In this document: one piece after another, positions 6,535 through 12,043 of the stretch
Position numbering within the stretch: the first letter of the stretch is position 1
Layout of the letters: the number at the start of each line of letters is the position of its first letter
Virus record (IMG/VR): IMGVR_UViG_3300017752_000217
Coordinates: 1-21,013 of that record
From: a virus
Length of the DNA stretch: 21,013 nucleotides
Strand: one strand, 5' to 3'
Translations under genes and position numbers: made by a program
The notes under the pieces: generated by a model
Told to the model about the DNA's origin: nothing
The model's input: the letters and a program-made list of their open reading frames with translations, nothing else
Databases searched by the model: none

Positions 6535-6904
6535 CGCCACCGGCCTTTGCGCTAAGTAACCCTCTGACATTTTCAATAACCACCCATCTAGGTCTAATGA
6601 CCTCTATTGCTTTAGCAAACTCACTCCACAAACCAGATCGAGTGCCATCACCCATCCCAGCTCTACGCCCCGCCAAAGAAACATCCTGGCAAGGAAACCC
6701 ACCCGTAAGAATATCCACCGGCTCAACAGAAGCCCAATCCACCTGAGTCACATCACGATAGTTCGGGACACCAGGGAAGTTAGCCGCAAGGATTTTAGAA
6801 GGCGCATCCTCCCACTCACAATGCCAAGCAACCTCAGCATCGAACTGTTTAGCCACAGCAATGTCAAGACCCCCATAGCCAGAAAACAGAGAACCAATTT
6901 TCAT
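6344..6904 (-). CDS. C5-cytosine DNA methyltransferase, N-terminal (alpha) part: motifs I-VIII, 186 aa
   Basis: Catalytic half of a cytosine-5 DNA methyltransferase. Visible motifs are FSGYGGLD (residues 7-14, SAM binding), GGFPCQDVS (68-76, catalytic Cys72), ENVRGLLSA (111-119), a Cys pair in EHCAWCMGE, and QRFRVFV (174-180, motif VIII). It then stops at HPRG, before any target-recognition domain or motifs IX-X, so alone it is only about 60% of the usual enzyme. Those missing parts lie in another frame in the overlapping downstream ORF. Just before the stop is a run of five C; losing one base there would join the frames. I start it at the ATG at 6904, which overlaps the upstream stop as TGATG. 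Confidence 0.9.
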   Translation of the reverse strand: MKIGSLFSGYGGLDIAVAKQFDAEVAWHCEWEDAPSKILAANFPGVPNYRDVTQVDWASVEPVDILTGGFPCQDVSLAGRRAGMGDGTRSGLWSEFAKAIEVIRPRWVVIENVRGLLSAKAGGDVEHCAWCMGEAGDGEPALRALGAVLGELDDLGYDAEWRGVRASDAGAPHQRFRVFVIAHPRG

Positions 6905-7644
6905 CATTTGCAATCAAACTCCCCAGGCCGACACTCCCAATGCTCACCCTGATCATGCAAAGACCTAACCCACTCACGCCTCCCAGGGCCATCCGCCGCG
7001 GGCTTCAAAGCCTGCTTATGAATCACAGTCCGAGGCTCCGCAAACTTCACCGCGTTCCTACACCAAGTCCGAAACGCCGCATCCCAATCCTTGAACACTG
7101 ATCCCTTAGCCGTATGAAAGTCTACAAACGCATCCAACTGGTCATCCAACTCCAAAGAAGGGTGCCTCGCCACCATTGCCTCGCGCAGTGAGTCGCTCAG
7201 GGCAAATCGGTCAGGGATTGATGTGGCCTTCTTGGACTTTTTTTCAATATAGTTATCTGGTTCTAGTTCAGTGGTTCTAGTTAGTTCATCACCTGTGATG
7301 ACCCCCCTCGTCACTGGTGATGACCCCCCCTCATCATGGGTGAGTACCCCCATCGTCATGGGTGATGACACTTGCAAGGTATAAACAATCGAGGAGTTAT
7401 GCCTTTGCTTCTTCGTCATTGCCCCCGCATCCACCAGCTCAAGCGCGGCACGATCCACAGAAGCCCTGGAACATCGTAGGCGCTCAGCGAGCGTTGCCCT
7501 CGATGGGTACGCCTTGTGAGTTTCACTATCCGCATAGCGAGCAAGCACCGCGTATAGCCTCACAGCCCTGTCCGAAATGTCAAGGTTAAGCAGCCACTCA
7601 TCAATGATTGCGAATCGGCGCTCTAGCCTGATGGATTGCTCCAT
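6904..7644 (-). CDS. Winged-helix replication initiation-type protein, 246 aa
   Basis: Probable phage replication protein that binds DNA and helps load the host replication machinery. The N-terminal 90 residues form a winged helix with the familiar sequence of phage initiators: VRLYAVLARYADSETHKAYPSR, TLAERLRCSRASVDRAALEL, DAGAMTKKQRHNSS. A variable Ser/Thr/Gly linker follows (about 92-145), then a C-terminal block with FVDFHTAKGSVFKDWDAAFRTWCRNA, typical of DnaD/replisome-organiser-like or helicase-loader proteins in phages. The ATG follows an AAGGG ribosome site, and a perfect inverted repeat lies just upstream (7660-7681). The stop overlaps the C5 methyltransferase start as TGATG. Confidence 0.82.
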   Translation of the reverse strand: MEQSIRLERRFAIIDEWLLNLDISDRAVRLYAVLARYADSETHKAYPSRATLAERLRCSRASVDRAALELVDAGAMTKKQRHNSSIVYTLQVSSPMTMGVLTHDEGGSSPVTRGVITGDELTRTTELEPDNYIEKKSKKATSIPDRFALSDSLREAMVARHPSLELDDQLDAFVDFHTAKGSVFKDWDAAFRTWCRNAVKFAEPRTVIHKQALKPAADGPGRREWVRSLHDQGEHWECRPGEFDCK

Positions 7645-7780
7645 GTCTTGCCCTTCTACCGGCTAGACTTGTAACTAGCCGATGCTCTATTCATCGGTTT
7701 TCACGATGGCCTCCTGCCCCACCACGCGGGGGGCCATCTCAATTTTCAGTTATAGCAACACCCTACACCCGATGGCGCAA
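7645..7780 (-). other. Structured 136-base intergenic spacer
   Basis: The longest untranslated gap inside the early operon, between the HNH gene and the replication gene. Besides the inverted repeat at 7660-7681 it holds a composite hairpin: GATGGCC (7705-7711) pairs with GGCCATC (7732-7738), and CCCC (7717-7720) with GGGG (7728-7731), with a 7-base loop and a 5-base bulge. There is no U tract, so it is not a classical terminator. No convincing ORF is present; the longest is 16 codons. It may be an RNA processing site, a translational control element or part of a replication origin next to its initiator. Confidence 0.5.
7660..7681. repeat. Perfect inverted repeat upstream of the replication gene
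   Basis: CGGCTAG (7660-7666), eight bases, CTAGCCG (7675-7681). It ends 15 bases upstream of the replication gene ATG and just before its ribosome site. Either an operator or a small RNA hairpin controlling translation. Confidence 0.6.
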
Positions 7781-8122
7781 TCAAAACTCCCCAATATCCC
7801 GCACCGTTATCTTCCAACCGTTTGGCAGCAACACCCACCACCTGAAAGCCACACAATCAAACACAGGGTGTTCAGGTGACTCCCACACAGACAGTTTGTG
7901 CCCCCACCCTCGCGCCTTTGCGCCCACAGTAGCGTTGCCCTCCATATCCCCGTTGTATTGCCCGCACACCATCATCAAGTTCTCAGGGATGTCGAGAAGC
8001 TTTGAACCCCCCATGCCCCTATTGATTCTGTGGTGTGGCACCAGGTCATCCTCGCGCCCACAGTGCCAGCAATACTGGTCACGCTCCTGTACCTGCTTCA
8101 GAACCTTCTTAGGGATCGCCAT
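7781..8122 (-). CDS. HNH endonuclease, 113 aa
   Basis: Small HNH nuclease. The N-terminal KKVLKQVQERDQYCWHCGRED gives the first zinc knuckle (Cys18, Cys21), DLVPHHRINRGMGGS carries the catalytic His pair (His30/His31), and DIPENLMMVCGQYNGDMEGNA supplies the Asn (Asn48) and the second Cys (Cys53). The usual second Cys of the C-terminal knuckle is replaced by Tyr in GQYNG. The C-terminal VFRWWVLLPNGWK-like tail (CVAFRWWVLLPNGW) is seen in other actinophage HNH proteins. No Shine-Dalgarno precedes the ATG; TAGGCT lies six bases upstream, overlapping the stop of the M23 gene, so a leaderless transcript is likely. Confidence 0.88.
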   Translation of the reverse strand: MAIPKKVLKQVQERDQYCWHCGREDDLVPHHRINRGMGGSKLLDIPENLMMVCGQYNGDMEGNATVGAKARGWGHKLSVWESPEHPVFDCVAFRWWVLLPNGWKITVRDIGEF

Positions 8123-8134
8123 GACGTAAGCCTA
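8123..8134 (-). promoter_or_regulatory. Leaderless -10 element of the HNH gene
   Basis: TAGGCT (8134-8129, minus strand) stands exactly six bases before the HNH ATG at 8122. It is the same hexamer at the same distance as in front of the gene starting at 2742. It overlaps the TAG stop of the M23 peptidase gene. Confidence 0.5.
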
Positions 8135-8857
8135 ACCCCAGGACACTTCAGAACCCCGCATGCTCTGGCTCTGCGAGATAATCGGCAGCGGGTCTACAAC
8201 AACCCCATCAATGTGCAACTCAAAGTGCAAGTGTGGCCCTGTAGAAATGCCTGTGTCCCCCACTGCCCCCAGAGTTTGACCGCGAGCCACGTTCCCCCCC
8301 ACACGCACATCATCAGGGATAGACCCCGCCTTCAGGTGAGCGTACACAGTAACCCAGCGCTCCACCTCACCCTCGGTTATCGGCACAATATGTTCAATTT
8401 TCACCCAGTACCCGTAACCCTGATTGATACCAGCCTCAGCCACAACACCGTTCAGGATCGCCATGACCGGCTTACCCTCCCCAGGCACAAAGTCCACTCC
8501 CTGATGATCGCTACTGCAAGCGCCACAAGGCGCAACCCTCCAACCAACATCGCTACTGATTTTCGGGTCATGGACAGGCAACACCGCGCGTGAATAGTTC
8601 AGCACATTAGGGCGTTCGATTACCTGCTCCACCTCAGAGGTCACAACCAAGCCCCCAGCCGAATCCATATTGAACACAGGCACGCCCTCGAAGCTCAGCC
8701 CGTCAATTGGTGTATAAGGCACAGGCTCCCCAAGCGAGGTGCCAGAAGCCCGCAAGACCTCAGTACCGTTCAAAGTCACGAACATCGGCGCGAACATGTA
8801 GAAGAAGATAATCAGGGCACCTGTCAAGCGGTGATAATCCATAAAAGCCCTCAGCAT
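8132..8857 (-). CDS. Membrane-anchored M23 (LytM) metallopeptidase, 241 aa
   Basis: Zinc peptidase of the M23 family expected to cut peptide bridges of peptidoglycan. A single hydrophobic helix at residues 11-29 would anchor it, with the rest outside the cytoplasm. The catalytic core has DHQGVDF (His118, Asp122), VYAHLKAG (His174) and GPHLHFEL (His209, His211). The CGACSSDHQGVDFVPGEGKP segment is very like secreted M23 proteins of Actinobacteria, so host origin is plausible. It is odd in its place: inside the recombination operon, far from the lysis cassette, which has its own M23 endolysin. The start is the ATG of a TGATG overlap with the coiled-coil gene. Confidence 0.9.
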   Translation of the reverse strand: MLRAFMDYHRLTGALIIFFYMFAPMFVTLNGTEVLRASGTSLGEPVPYTPIDGLSFEGVPVFNMDSAGGLVVTSEVEQVIERPNVLNYSRAVLPVHDPKISSDVGWRVAPCGACSSDHQGVDFVPGEGKPVMAILNGVVAEAGINQGYGYWVKIEHIVPITEGEVERWVTVYAHLKAGSIPDDVRVGGNVARGQTLGAVGDTGISTGPHLHFELHIDGVVVDPLPIISQSQSMRGSEVSWG

Positions 8858-9183
8858 CAGAGTTTCATCTCAGCCTGCATGAGTTTTGACATAGTGGCCT
8901 GAGCCATCAAAGCAGACTCAATCACCCGCAACTTAGTGCGAACCCTGTTCACCTGAGCCTTCGCAAGGTCACGCTCAAACCGGATTTCAGCACACTCCAA
9001 CTTTGCCCGCGCCTGCCGTTCAGCGACAGACCCAGCACCAGCAAGAAACGCGCTCGCCTCAGCCGTATCCAAAGCCTTCTCACAGTCAGCCAAATGAGAC
9101 TCGGCAGAGAAAAGCGCCTCAACCCCCTTGCGGTTCTCCACAGTCAGCTCAGCAATCTCCTGCACAATCTCAGCGATAAGCAT
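8857..9183 (-). CDS. Coiled-coil protein of the recombination operon, 108 aa
   Basis: Almost entirely helical, rich in Ala, Glu, Leu and Arg, with no Gly or Pro breaks apart from GAGSV near residue 50, so it probably forms a two-helix coiled coil (about 1-48 and 54-108). Sequence pieces such as EKALDTAEASAFLAGAGSV and VNRVRTKLRVIESALM resemble small actinophage proteins encoded next to annealing recombinases. I cannot name a function; a helper of the Erf-like protein is a possible reading from its place directly downstream of that gene. It is coupled upstream by TAATG and downstream by TGATG. Confidence 0.75.
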   Translation of the reverse strand: MLIAEIVQEIAELTVENRKGVEALFSAESHLADCEKALDTAEASAFLAGAGSVAERQARAKLECAEIRFERDLAKAQVNRVRTKLRVIESALMAQATMSKLMQAEMKL

Positions 9184-9695
9184 TACTTATCACCTGCCTG
9201 CGCCTCAGCGTGCGCCTTCACCTGATCAAGCACATCCTGTGGTGCCCCAGCTTTCGAGGCTTCACCCCACAGCAACCGCAGCCGGTCTTTATCGGTCAGC
9301 AGTTTAGCTTCCGCAACCCAGTCACGGGCTTTCTCTGCCTGCTCGAACCGTTGCACCTTCTCCATCTCCTCACGCGAAGCACGCTTGTTCCCTGAGTAGC
9401 CTGCATTGGCGAGGGCGCGGCCTATGCTGCTGGTTTCGCACACCTCGAGGGCCGATGATTTTTGAGGCCCACTAGCGCTATCCACCTCATACGCGAGCCC
9501 TGTCGCTTTAGGGCAACCGCGTTCCAAATCCTCACCAGAGAAAAACACCAGCGACTTCACCACCCACAGTTTTTCAGTCCGATACTCAGGCAGGGTCTCA
9601 TTCTCAGTGATGATCCTGCCATCTGGATGGTCACTATAGAACCGGCGGATACGCTCCTCAACAGTCTCATAATCCTGGAGCGAAAAACTAGGCAT
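9183..9695 (-). CDS. Erf/RecT-like single-strand annealing protein, 170 aa
   Basis: Likely ssDNA-binding recombinase that anneals strands after exonuclease resection. The opening SLQDYETVEERIRRFYSDHPDGRI and the later KSSALEVCETSSIGRALANAGYSGNKRASREEM are hallmarks of the Erf-like or RecT-like proteins found in actinophages, where the ET-S-x-GRALAN block is the most conserved part. The C-terminal third is helical and charged. The gene pairs with the YqaJ exonuclease two genes upstream, the usual two-component recombination system. Start: the ATG at 9695, overlapping the preceding stop as TGATG, rather than the GTG one codon upstream. The exact recombinase subfamily is uncertain. Confidence 0.78.
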   Translation of the reverse strand: MPSFSLQDYETVEERIRRFYSDHPDGRIITENETLPEYRTEKLWVVKSLVFFSGEDLERGCPKATGLAYEVDSASGPQKSSALEVCETSSIGRALANAGYSGNKRASREEMEKVQRFEQAEKARDWVAEAKLLTDKDRLRLLWGEASKAGAPQDVLDQVKAHAEAQAGDK

Positions 9696-9835
9696 CACTT
9701 ACCTACCTTCTCAGCCAAAATGCGCCCCTCAATCTCCCAATAATCACGCCACAAGTCATCAGGCTGCTCACCACCATGCAAATCCTCAACATACTTAGTG
9801 GCAACCTTCCAGATGTTCTTATCCTTTGTATCCAT
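9695..9835 (-). CDS. Small hypothetical protein between exonuclease and annealing protein, 46 aa
   Basis: Unknown. A longer frame exists upstream, but it would lie within the exonuclease gene; the ATG at 9835 (MDTKDKNIWK) has a GGAAGAGGG ribosome site and overlaps the exonuclease end by 17 bases, so I chose it. The protein is acidic and aromatic (IWKVATKYVEDLHGG, DDLWRDYWEIEG), probably two helices. Its fixed place between exonuclease and annealing partner suggests a small accessory of the recombination system, but this is inference only. Its stop forms TGATG with the next gene. Confidence 0.6.
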   Translation of the reverse strand: MDTKDKNIWKVATKYVEDLHGGEQPDDLWRDYWEIEGRILAEKVGK

Positions 9836-10427
9836 CACTAACCCTCTTCCATAGTTGTTCAGCCGTATCTTGTAACACGTCAATCATCCCCTCATCCCTT
9901 TCCATCCACAAACTTTCAGGCTCAAACCACGCGGGAGCAAACACACCCCCAACATCGATCCGCTTCATCCACGCAAACAAACACCGCTCAGCGCCCGTAA
10001 CGTGAAGCTGCCACTGCACCTGCCTGCGGTACTGAATCGGGATAACACCATCAGCCCAATCCTTCCCCGTAGTCTTTATCTCCGCAATCATCGTGTGATC
10101 GGGTGACAGGCCATCAGGTGTAGCCAAATGGTGTGGTGACTTATCGTTTCTAATAAGCCACTCGTTCGGCAGGATGTCAAACTTCGTGTGAACAGTCCGA
10201 GCAATCACCGGCTCAAAGTCCCTCCCGAACGCCATATAAGGATTGTCAGGGATTTGTGTGTCATCAATGTAGTCAGTGACCGCCTGTTCAAGCCCTGCCT
10301 TCGTTGCCGCCTTAGCCACCTGTGTCGCTGTCACCCCACCCCTGCGGGCAAGCAACCACCCCTGCGGGAAGTAATGCTTGTTCGCCACAAACCTGTCAGC
10401 GGTTATCAAGCGACCATCCTCATCCAC
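9819..10427 (-). CDS. YqaJ-like viral recombinase exonuclease, 202 aa
   Basis: PD-(D/E)xK exonuclease of the YqaJ/lambda-Exo type, which resects double-strand ends to give single strands for annealing. Visible are GGVTATQVAKAA (about 30-41), MAFGRDFEPVIAR with the conserved Glu (about 64-76), HHLATPDGL with the catalytic Asp, AEIKTTGKDW with the E-x-K pair, and PIQYRRQVQWQLHVTGA, the Gln-rich YqaJ signature. The length is typical. The start is a GTG that overlaps the end of the small upstream gene by 22 bases; no strong Shine-Dalgarno is seen, so coupling is likely. It acts with the Erf-like protein encoded at 9183-9695. Confidence 0.92.
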   Translation of the reverse strand: MDEDGRLITADRFVANKHYFPQGWLLARRGGVTATQVAKAATKAGLEQAVTDYIDDTQIPDNPYMAFGRDFEPVIARTVHTKFDILPNEWLIRNDKSPHHLATPDGLSPDHTMIAEIKTTGKDWADGVIPIQYRRQVQWQLHVTGAERCLFAWMKRIDVGGVFAPAWFEPESLWMERDEGMIDVLQDTAEQLWKRVSDGYKG

Positions 10428-10588
10428 TTCTGGAAAGCAACCTCGTAGCCCTTCTGTTTCGTCAGCTCATCCACCTGAGCAAGCGCATCATCTAGCGCCG
10501 CATAAGCCTCATCTCTGGCCTCACCTGAACCCGCAAGGTCAGCGCCCCACGATCCCACAATCACCTTAGATAATTCTTCAACACTCAT
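10406..10588 (-). CDS. Small hypothetical protein, first gene of the recombination operon, 60 aa
   Basis: Unknown acidic helical protein (MSVEELSKVIVGSW, then EARDEAYAALDDALAQVDELTKQKGYEVAFQKWM). The ATG at 10588 is well spaced from GGAGAGAGG; a GTG three codons upstream (10597) is also possible. It lies divergent to whiB, and the region between the two genes is only about 25 bases, so the minus-strand promoter must overlap the start of whiB; TAGGGT at 10621-10616 (minus strand) is a possible -10. It overlaps the YqaJ gene by 22 bases. No domain is recognised; it is probably a cofactor or regulator of the operon. Confidence 0.65.
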   Translation of the reverse strand: MSVEELSKVIVGSWGADLAGSGEARDEAYAALDDALAQVDELTKQKGYEVAFQKWMRMVA

Positions 10589-10608
10589 CACATTCACCCT
10601 CTCTCCGT

Positions 10609-10620
10609 TATCCTTACCCT
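10609..10620 (+). promoter_or_regulatory. Leaderless -10 element of whiB
   Basis: TATCCT at 10609-10614, then six bases, then the whiB ATG at 10621. There is no Shine-Dalgarno between them, so the transcript probably starts at the A of ATG. It overlaps the leader of the divergent minus-strand operon. Confidence 0.5.
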
Positions 10621-10875
10621 ATGACCAACCGCAGACAAACCGCGCACCAGCGCTTGCAACACTCCATCAATGAGGTTGGTTCTGTGCCCTGTATGGACAA
10701 CCCCGCTGTGTTCTTTCCCGAGGATTACCCCAACAAAGAAGAACGGGAACAGACCACCCGCATCGCCCGCGACCTCTGCAACAAGTGCCCTATCAAAGAA
10801 CAATGTTTTGAGTACGCTGTCGAGGCTCAGGAGCCTTACGGGATATGGGCTGGCACACTGCCATCAGAACGTTAG
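10621..10875 (+). CDS. whiB: WhiB-family Fe-S transcriptional regulator, 84 aa
   Basis: WhiB-like protein, a family limited to Actinobacteria and their phages. Four cysteines in the right order bind a [4Fe-4S] cluster: Cys24, Cys53, Cys56 and Cys62 (PCMDNP ... LCNKCPIKEQC). The turn GIWAGT at 74-79 corresponds to the G[VI]WGG loop, with Ala in place of the first Gly, and the tail PSER carries the basic end. Bacterial WhiB proteins bind the sigma factor region 4 and change promoter choice; a phage copy may redirect host transcription or interfere with host WhiB2. It is one of only three plus-strand genes, divergent from the recombination operon and tail-to-tail with the small-gene operon (4-base overlap). 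Confidence 0.93.
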   Translation: MTNRRQTAHQRLQHSINEVGSVPCMDNPAVFFPEDYPNKEEREQTTRIARDLCNKCPIKEQCFEYAVEAQEPYGIWAGTLPSER

Positions 10876-11048
10876 CCATCTTCATCAATGTCCTCAAACT
10901 GTGTGGCAATCGCCCAGGCATTCAAGTGCAAGCGCAGCGTGTGCGCCTGAGTCCTAGTTAGAGATAAAGTCCCAGGCTCCTCCATCGCCCACACATCATC
11001 CCGCAACCGGATATTTACGTCACGCCCATGAGCGCTCACATCCATCAT
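10872..11048 (-). CDS. Small hypothetical protein, 58 aa
   Basis: Unknown. Of two adjacent ATGs I take that at 11048 (MMDVSAHGRD), with GGAGGGG six bases upstream, in ATGA overlap with the preceding stop; ATG 11045 is equally possible. The first half is strand-like (RDVNIRLRDDVWAMEE) and the second a helix, LSLTRTQAHTLRLHLNAW, ending in an acidic tail. The pattern of short strands followed by an LS-x-A-x-LR-x-L-x-W helix resembles the 62-residue protein encoded at 5807-5995. It is the last gene of the operon starting at 11967, and its stop overlaps that of whiB on the other strand. Confidence 0.65.
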   Translation of the reverse strand: MMDVSAHGRDVNIRLRDDVWAMEEPGTLSLTRTQAHTLRLHLNAWAIATQFEDIDEDG

Positions 11049-11194
11049 GCTGTCCCCTCCATGTTCCCTGCTTCTATCTTCTGAATTATTGAATGAACCC
11101 AACCCTCTGAATACATCCCCGCGGGTAGACCCTCAATCAGGATGTCAAGAACCCTGGCCCTCTCCACCTGCACAGCCTCACCAATCTCATCCAT
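11045..11194 (-). CDS. Small hypothetical helical protein, 49 aa
   Basis: The start is the ATG at 11194, eight bases inside the end of the upstream gene (ATGGATGA); a longer open frame upstream would run through the winged-helix gene and is not credible. The protein starts MDEIGEAVQV and continues as two amphipathic helices (VERARVLDILIEGL, WVHSIIQKIEAGN). The pattern of an R-x2-(I/V)L-x-(I/L)(I/L) helix followed by an aromatic segment and SII-x-I recurs in many short actinophage proteins of unknown function. No residues suggest enzymatic activity. Coupled to the next gene by ATGA. Confidence 0.65.
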   Translation of the reverse strand: MDEIGEAVQVERARVLDILIEGLPAGMYSEGWVHSIIQKIEAGNMEGTA

Positions 11195-11480
11195 GTGAGA
11201 CACCCCACACGATAGACCTGCGCCCCGAGGGGAGAACCTGCCGCGCATCAGTATCAGCCACCAAGCCCTTCCCCACAAGCTCAGCACGCCTAGACCTAAT
11301 CCCTGACTCACTCGCCCGAGGTGCCGTCTTGTAGTTGCGGTAAGCCTCAATCAGCTCACCATCAGTGCGAGGGCGCTTCTCCAACACACGCAGAATAAAC
11401 GCCTGTGTCTGAGTCACATCGCTCACAGAGTCAGCAGCCTCCTGACTTGTCACCGGATCGGTTCTTCTTGCTCTAGCCAT
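11187..11480 (-). CDS. Winged-helix DNA-binding protein, 97 aa
   Basis: Small DNA-binding protein typical of actinophages. The opening MARARRTDPVTSQEAADSV, then TQTQAFILRVLEKRPRTDGELIEAYR and ASESGIRSRRAELVGKGLVADTDARQ, fit a wHTH: the recognition helix would be ESGIRSRRAELV, and the wing follows with RQVLPSGRRSIVW. It may regulate phage genes; the target is unknown. Start: ATG at 11480 in TGATG overlap with the membrane-protein gene upstream. Its end overlaps the 49-residue gene. Confidence 0.85.
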   Translation of the reverse strand: MARARRTDPVTSQEAADSVSDVTQTQAFILRVLEKRPRTDGELIEAYRNYKTAPRASESGIRSRRAELVGKGLVADTDARQVLPSGRRSIVWGVSHG

Positions 11481-11626
11481 CAGTTACTCCCCTTCAGTAG
11501 TTTCATGGAAGCCCAGGCAACCAAACCCAGGCCAATAAGCGAGGCACCATTGATAGGTGCCAGCGGGTCAATCATCCCTGGCGCGAACAGGAACCCTGCC
11601 CCCACCACCATCAGCACCCAGCCCAT
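11480..11626 (-). CDS. Small membrane protein, 48 aa
   Basis: Two hydrophobic segments, MGWVLMVVGAGFLFAPG and ASLIGLGLVAWASMKLL, separated by a Pro-rich turn (MIDPLAPING), with a basic C-terminus. A longer frame upstream would overlap the preceding gene completely; the ATG at 11626 forms TGATG with that gene's stop and is the natural start. The function is unknown; it may form a membrane complex with the C-terminally anchored protein encoded just upstream. Coupled downstream to the winged-helix gene by TGATG. Confidence 0.7.
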   Translation of the reverse strand: MGWVLMVVGAGFLFAPGMIDPLAPINGASLIGLGLVAWASMKLLKGSN

Positions 11627-11967
11627 CACAGGTTCACCCCGATAACGACAGCTGCCGTCACAAAGGCTGTGGCAATCAGCGACCACCCCGCAACACACAT
11701 CCCCAAGCGCTTAGCCGGTCTGAGGTCACGCCTACGCACAGCGGGTTCCTGCAAAGCCACATGCGAGCTTGCAGGCTTTGGCCCGAACCGTTCGTTATCC
11801 CACACTGTCAGAGCCTTCTGAAAGAAATCCTCATCAGTGAGAATTGCCCTCATCAGCTCCGGTGGCAACTGGTGAACGTGCTTCGCGTACCAGCGCACCG
11901 TATCTTGCAAGGCAGGGTTTTGGATTGCCTCCTGCATTGCCGCATCAATGTTCTTGTATAAGCCCAT
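11626..11967 (-). CDS. Hypothetical protein with C-terminal membrane anchor, 113 aa
   Basis: First gene of the small operon that reads left from the 11968-12055 intergenic region. Residues 1-60 are helical and soluble (MGLYKNIDAAMQEAIQNPAL, LPPELMRAILTDEDFF), then a linker rich in Pro and Arg (about 62-86), then one transmembrane helix at about 89-110 (CVAGWSLIATAFVTAAVVIG). So it is tail-anchored, with the soluble part probably in the cytoplasm. No family is recognised. It is preceded by a full promoter and the AACGAAAGGGAAA ribosome leader that also precedes the 59-residue gene, suggesting co-regulation. Confidence 0.8.
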   Translation of the reverse strand: MGLYKNIDAAMQEAIQNPALQDTVRWYAKHVHQLPPELMRAILTDEDFFQKALTVWDNERFGPKPASSHVALQEPAVRRRDLRPAKRLGMCVAGWSLIATAFVTAAVVIGVNL

Positions 11968-11970
11968 GAT

Positions 11971-12023
11971 TTTCCCTTTCGTTAGGCGTTGCTAAAAGTG
12001 TATAGCATAACCACAGAAAAGCA
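11971..12023 (-). promoter_or_regulatory. Promoter and ribosome leader of the small-gene operon
   Basis: TACACT (12002-11997, minus strand) is the -10; TTTGCT or TTGCTT 16-17 bases upstream is a possible -35. AACGAAAGGGAAA (11983-11971) is the ribosome leader before the ATG at 11967. The -10 and the 13-base leader are identical to those at 3422-3455. Confidence 0.65.
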
Positions 12024-12025
12024 AA

Positions 12026-12042
12026 ACACCCAGCCAGGGTGT
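12026..12042. repeat. Inverted repeat, candidate operator between divergent promoters
   Basis: ACACCC (12026-12031), five bases, GGGTGT (12037-12042). It ends one base before the -10 of the plus-strand HTH gene and lies just upstream of the minus-strand promoter. A DNA-binding protein here could control both directions; the HTH protein encoded next door is the obvious candidate. Confidence 0.5.
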
Positions 12043-12043
12043 G

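Noticed and set aside
2747-7668. 8-mer GGCTAGAC shared by the promoter at 2754 and the inverted repeat at 7660
   Set aside because: A single shared 8-mer is expected by chance in a window of this size.
7705-7738. Hairpin as rho-independent terminator after the HNH gene
   Set aside because: No U tract follows on either strand, and the stem has a large bulge; kept only as a structured spacer.
7682-7879. Plus-strand ORF of 65 codons in and beyond the 7645-7780 spacer
   Set aside because: Most of it is antisense to the HNH gene, the product is low-complexity and Pro/His-rich, and no ribosome site or promoter precedes it.
11195-11350. Longer form of the 49-residue gene (start at 11350)
   Set aside because: It would overlap the well-supported winged-helix gene for over 150 bases; its sequence is Arg/Trp/Gly shadow-like, and an ATG at 11194 fits the overlap pattern.
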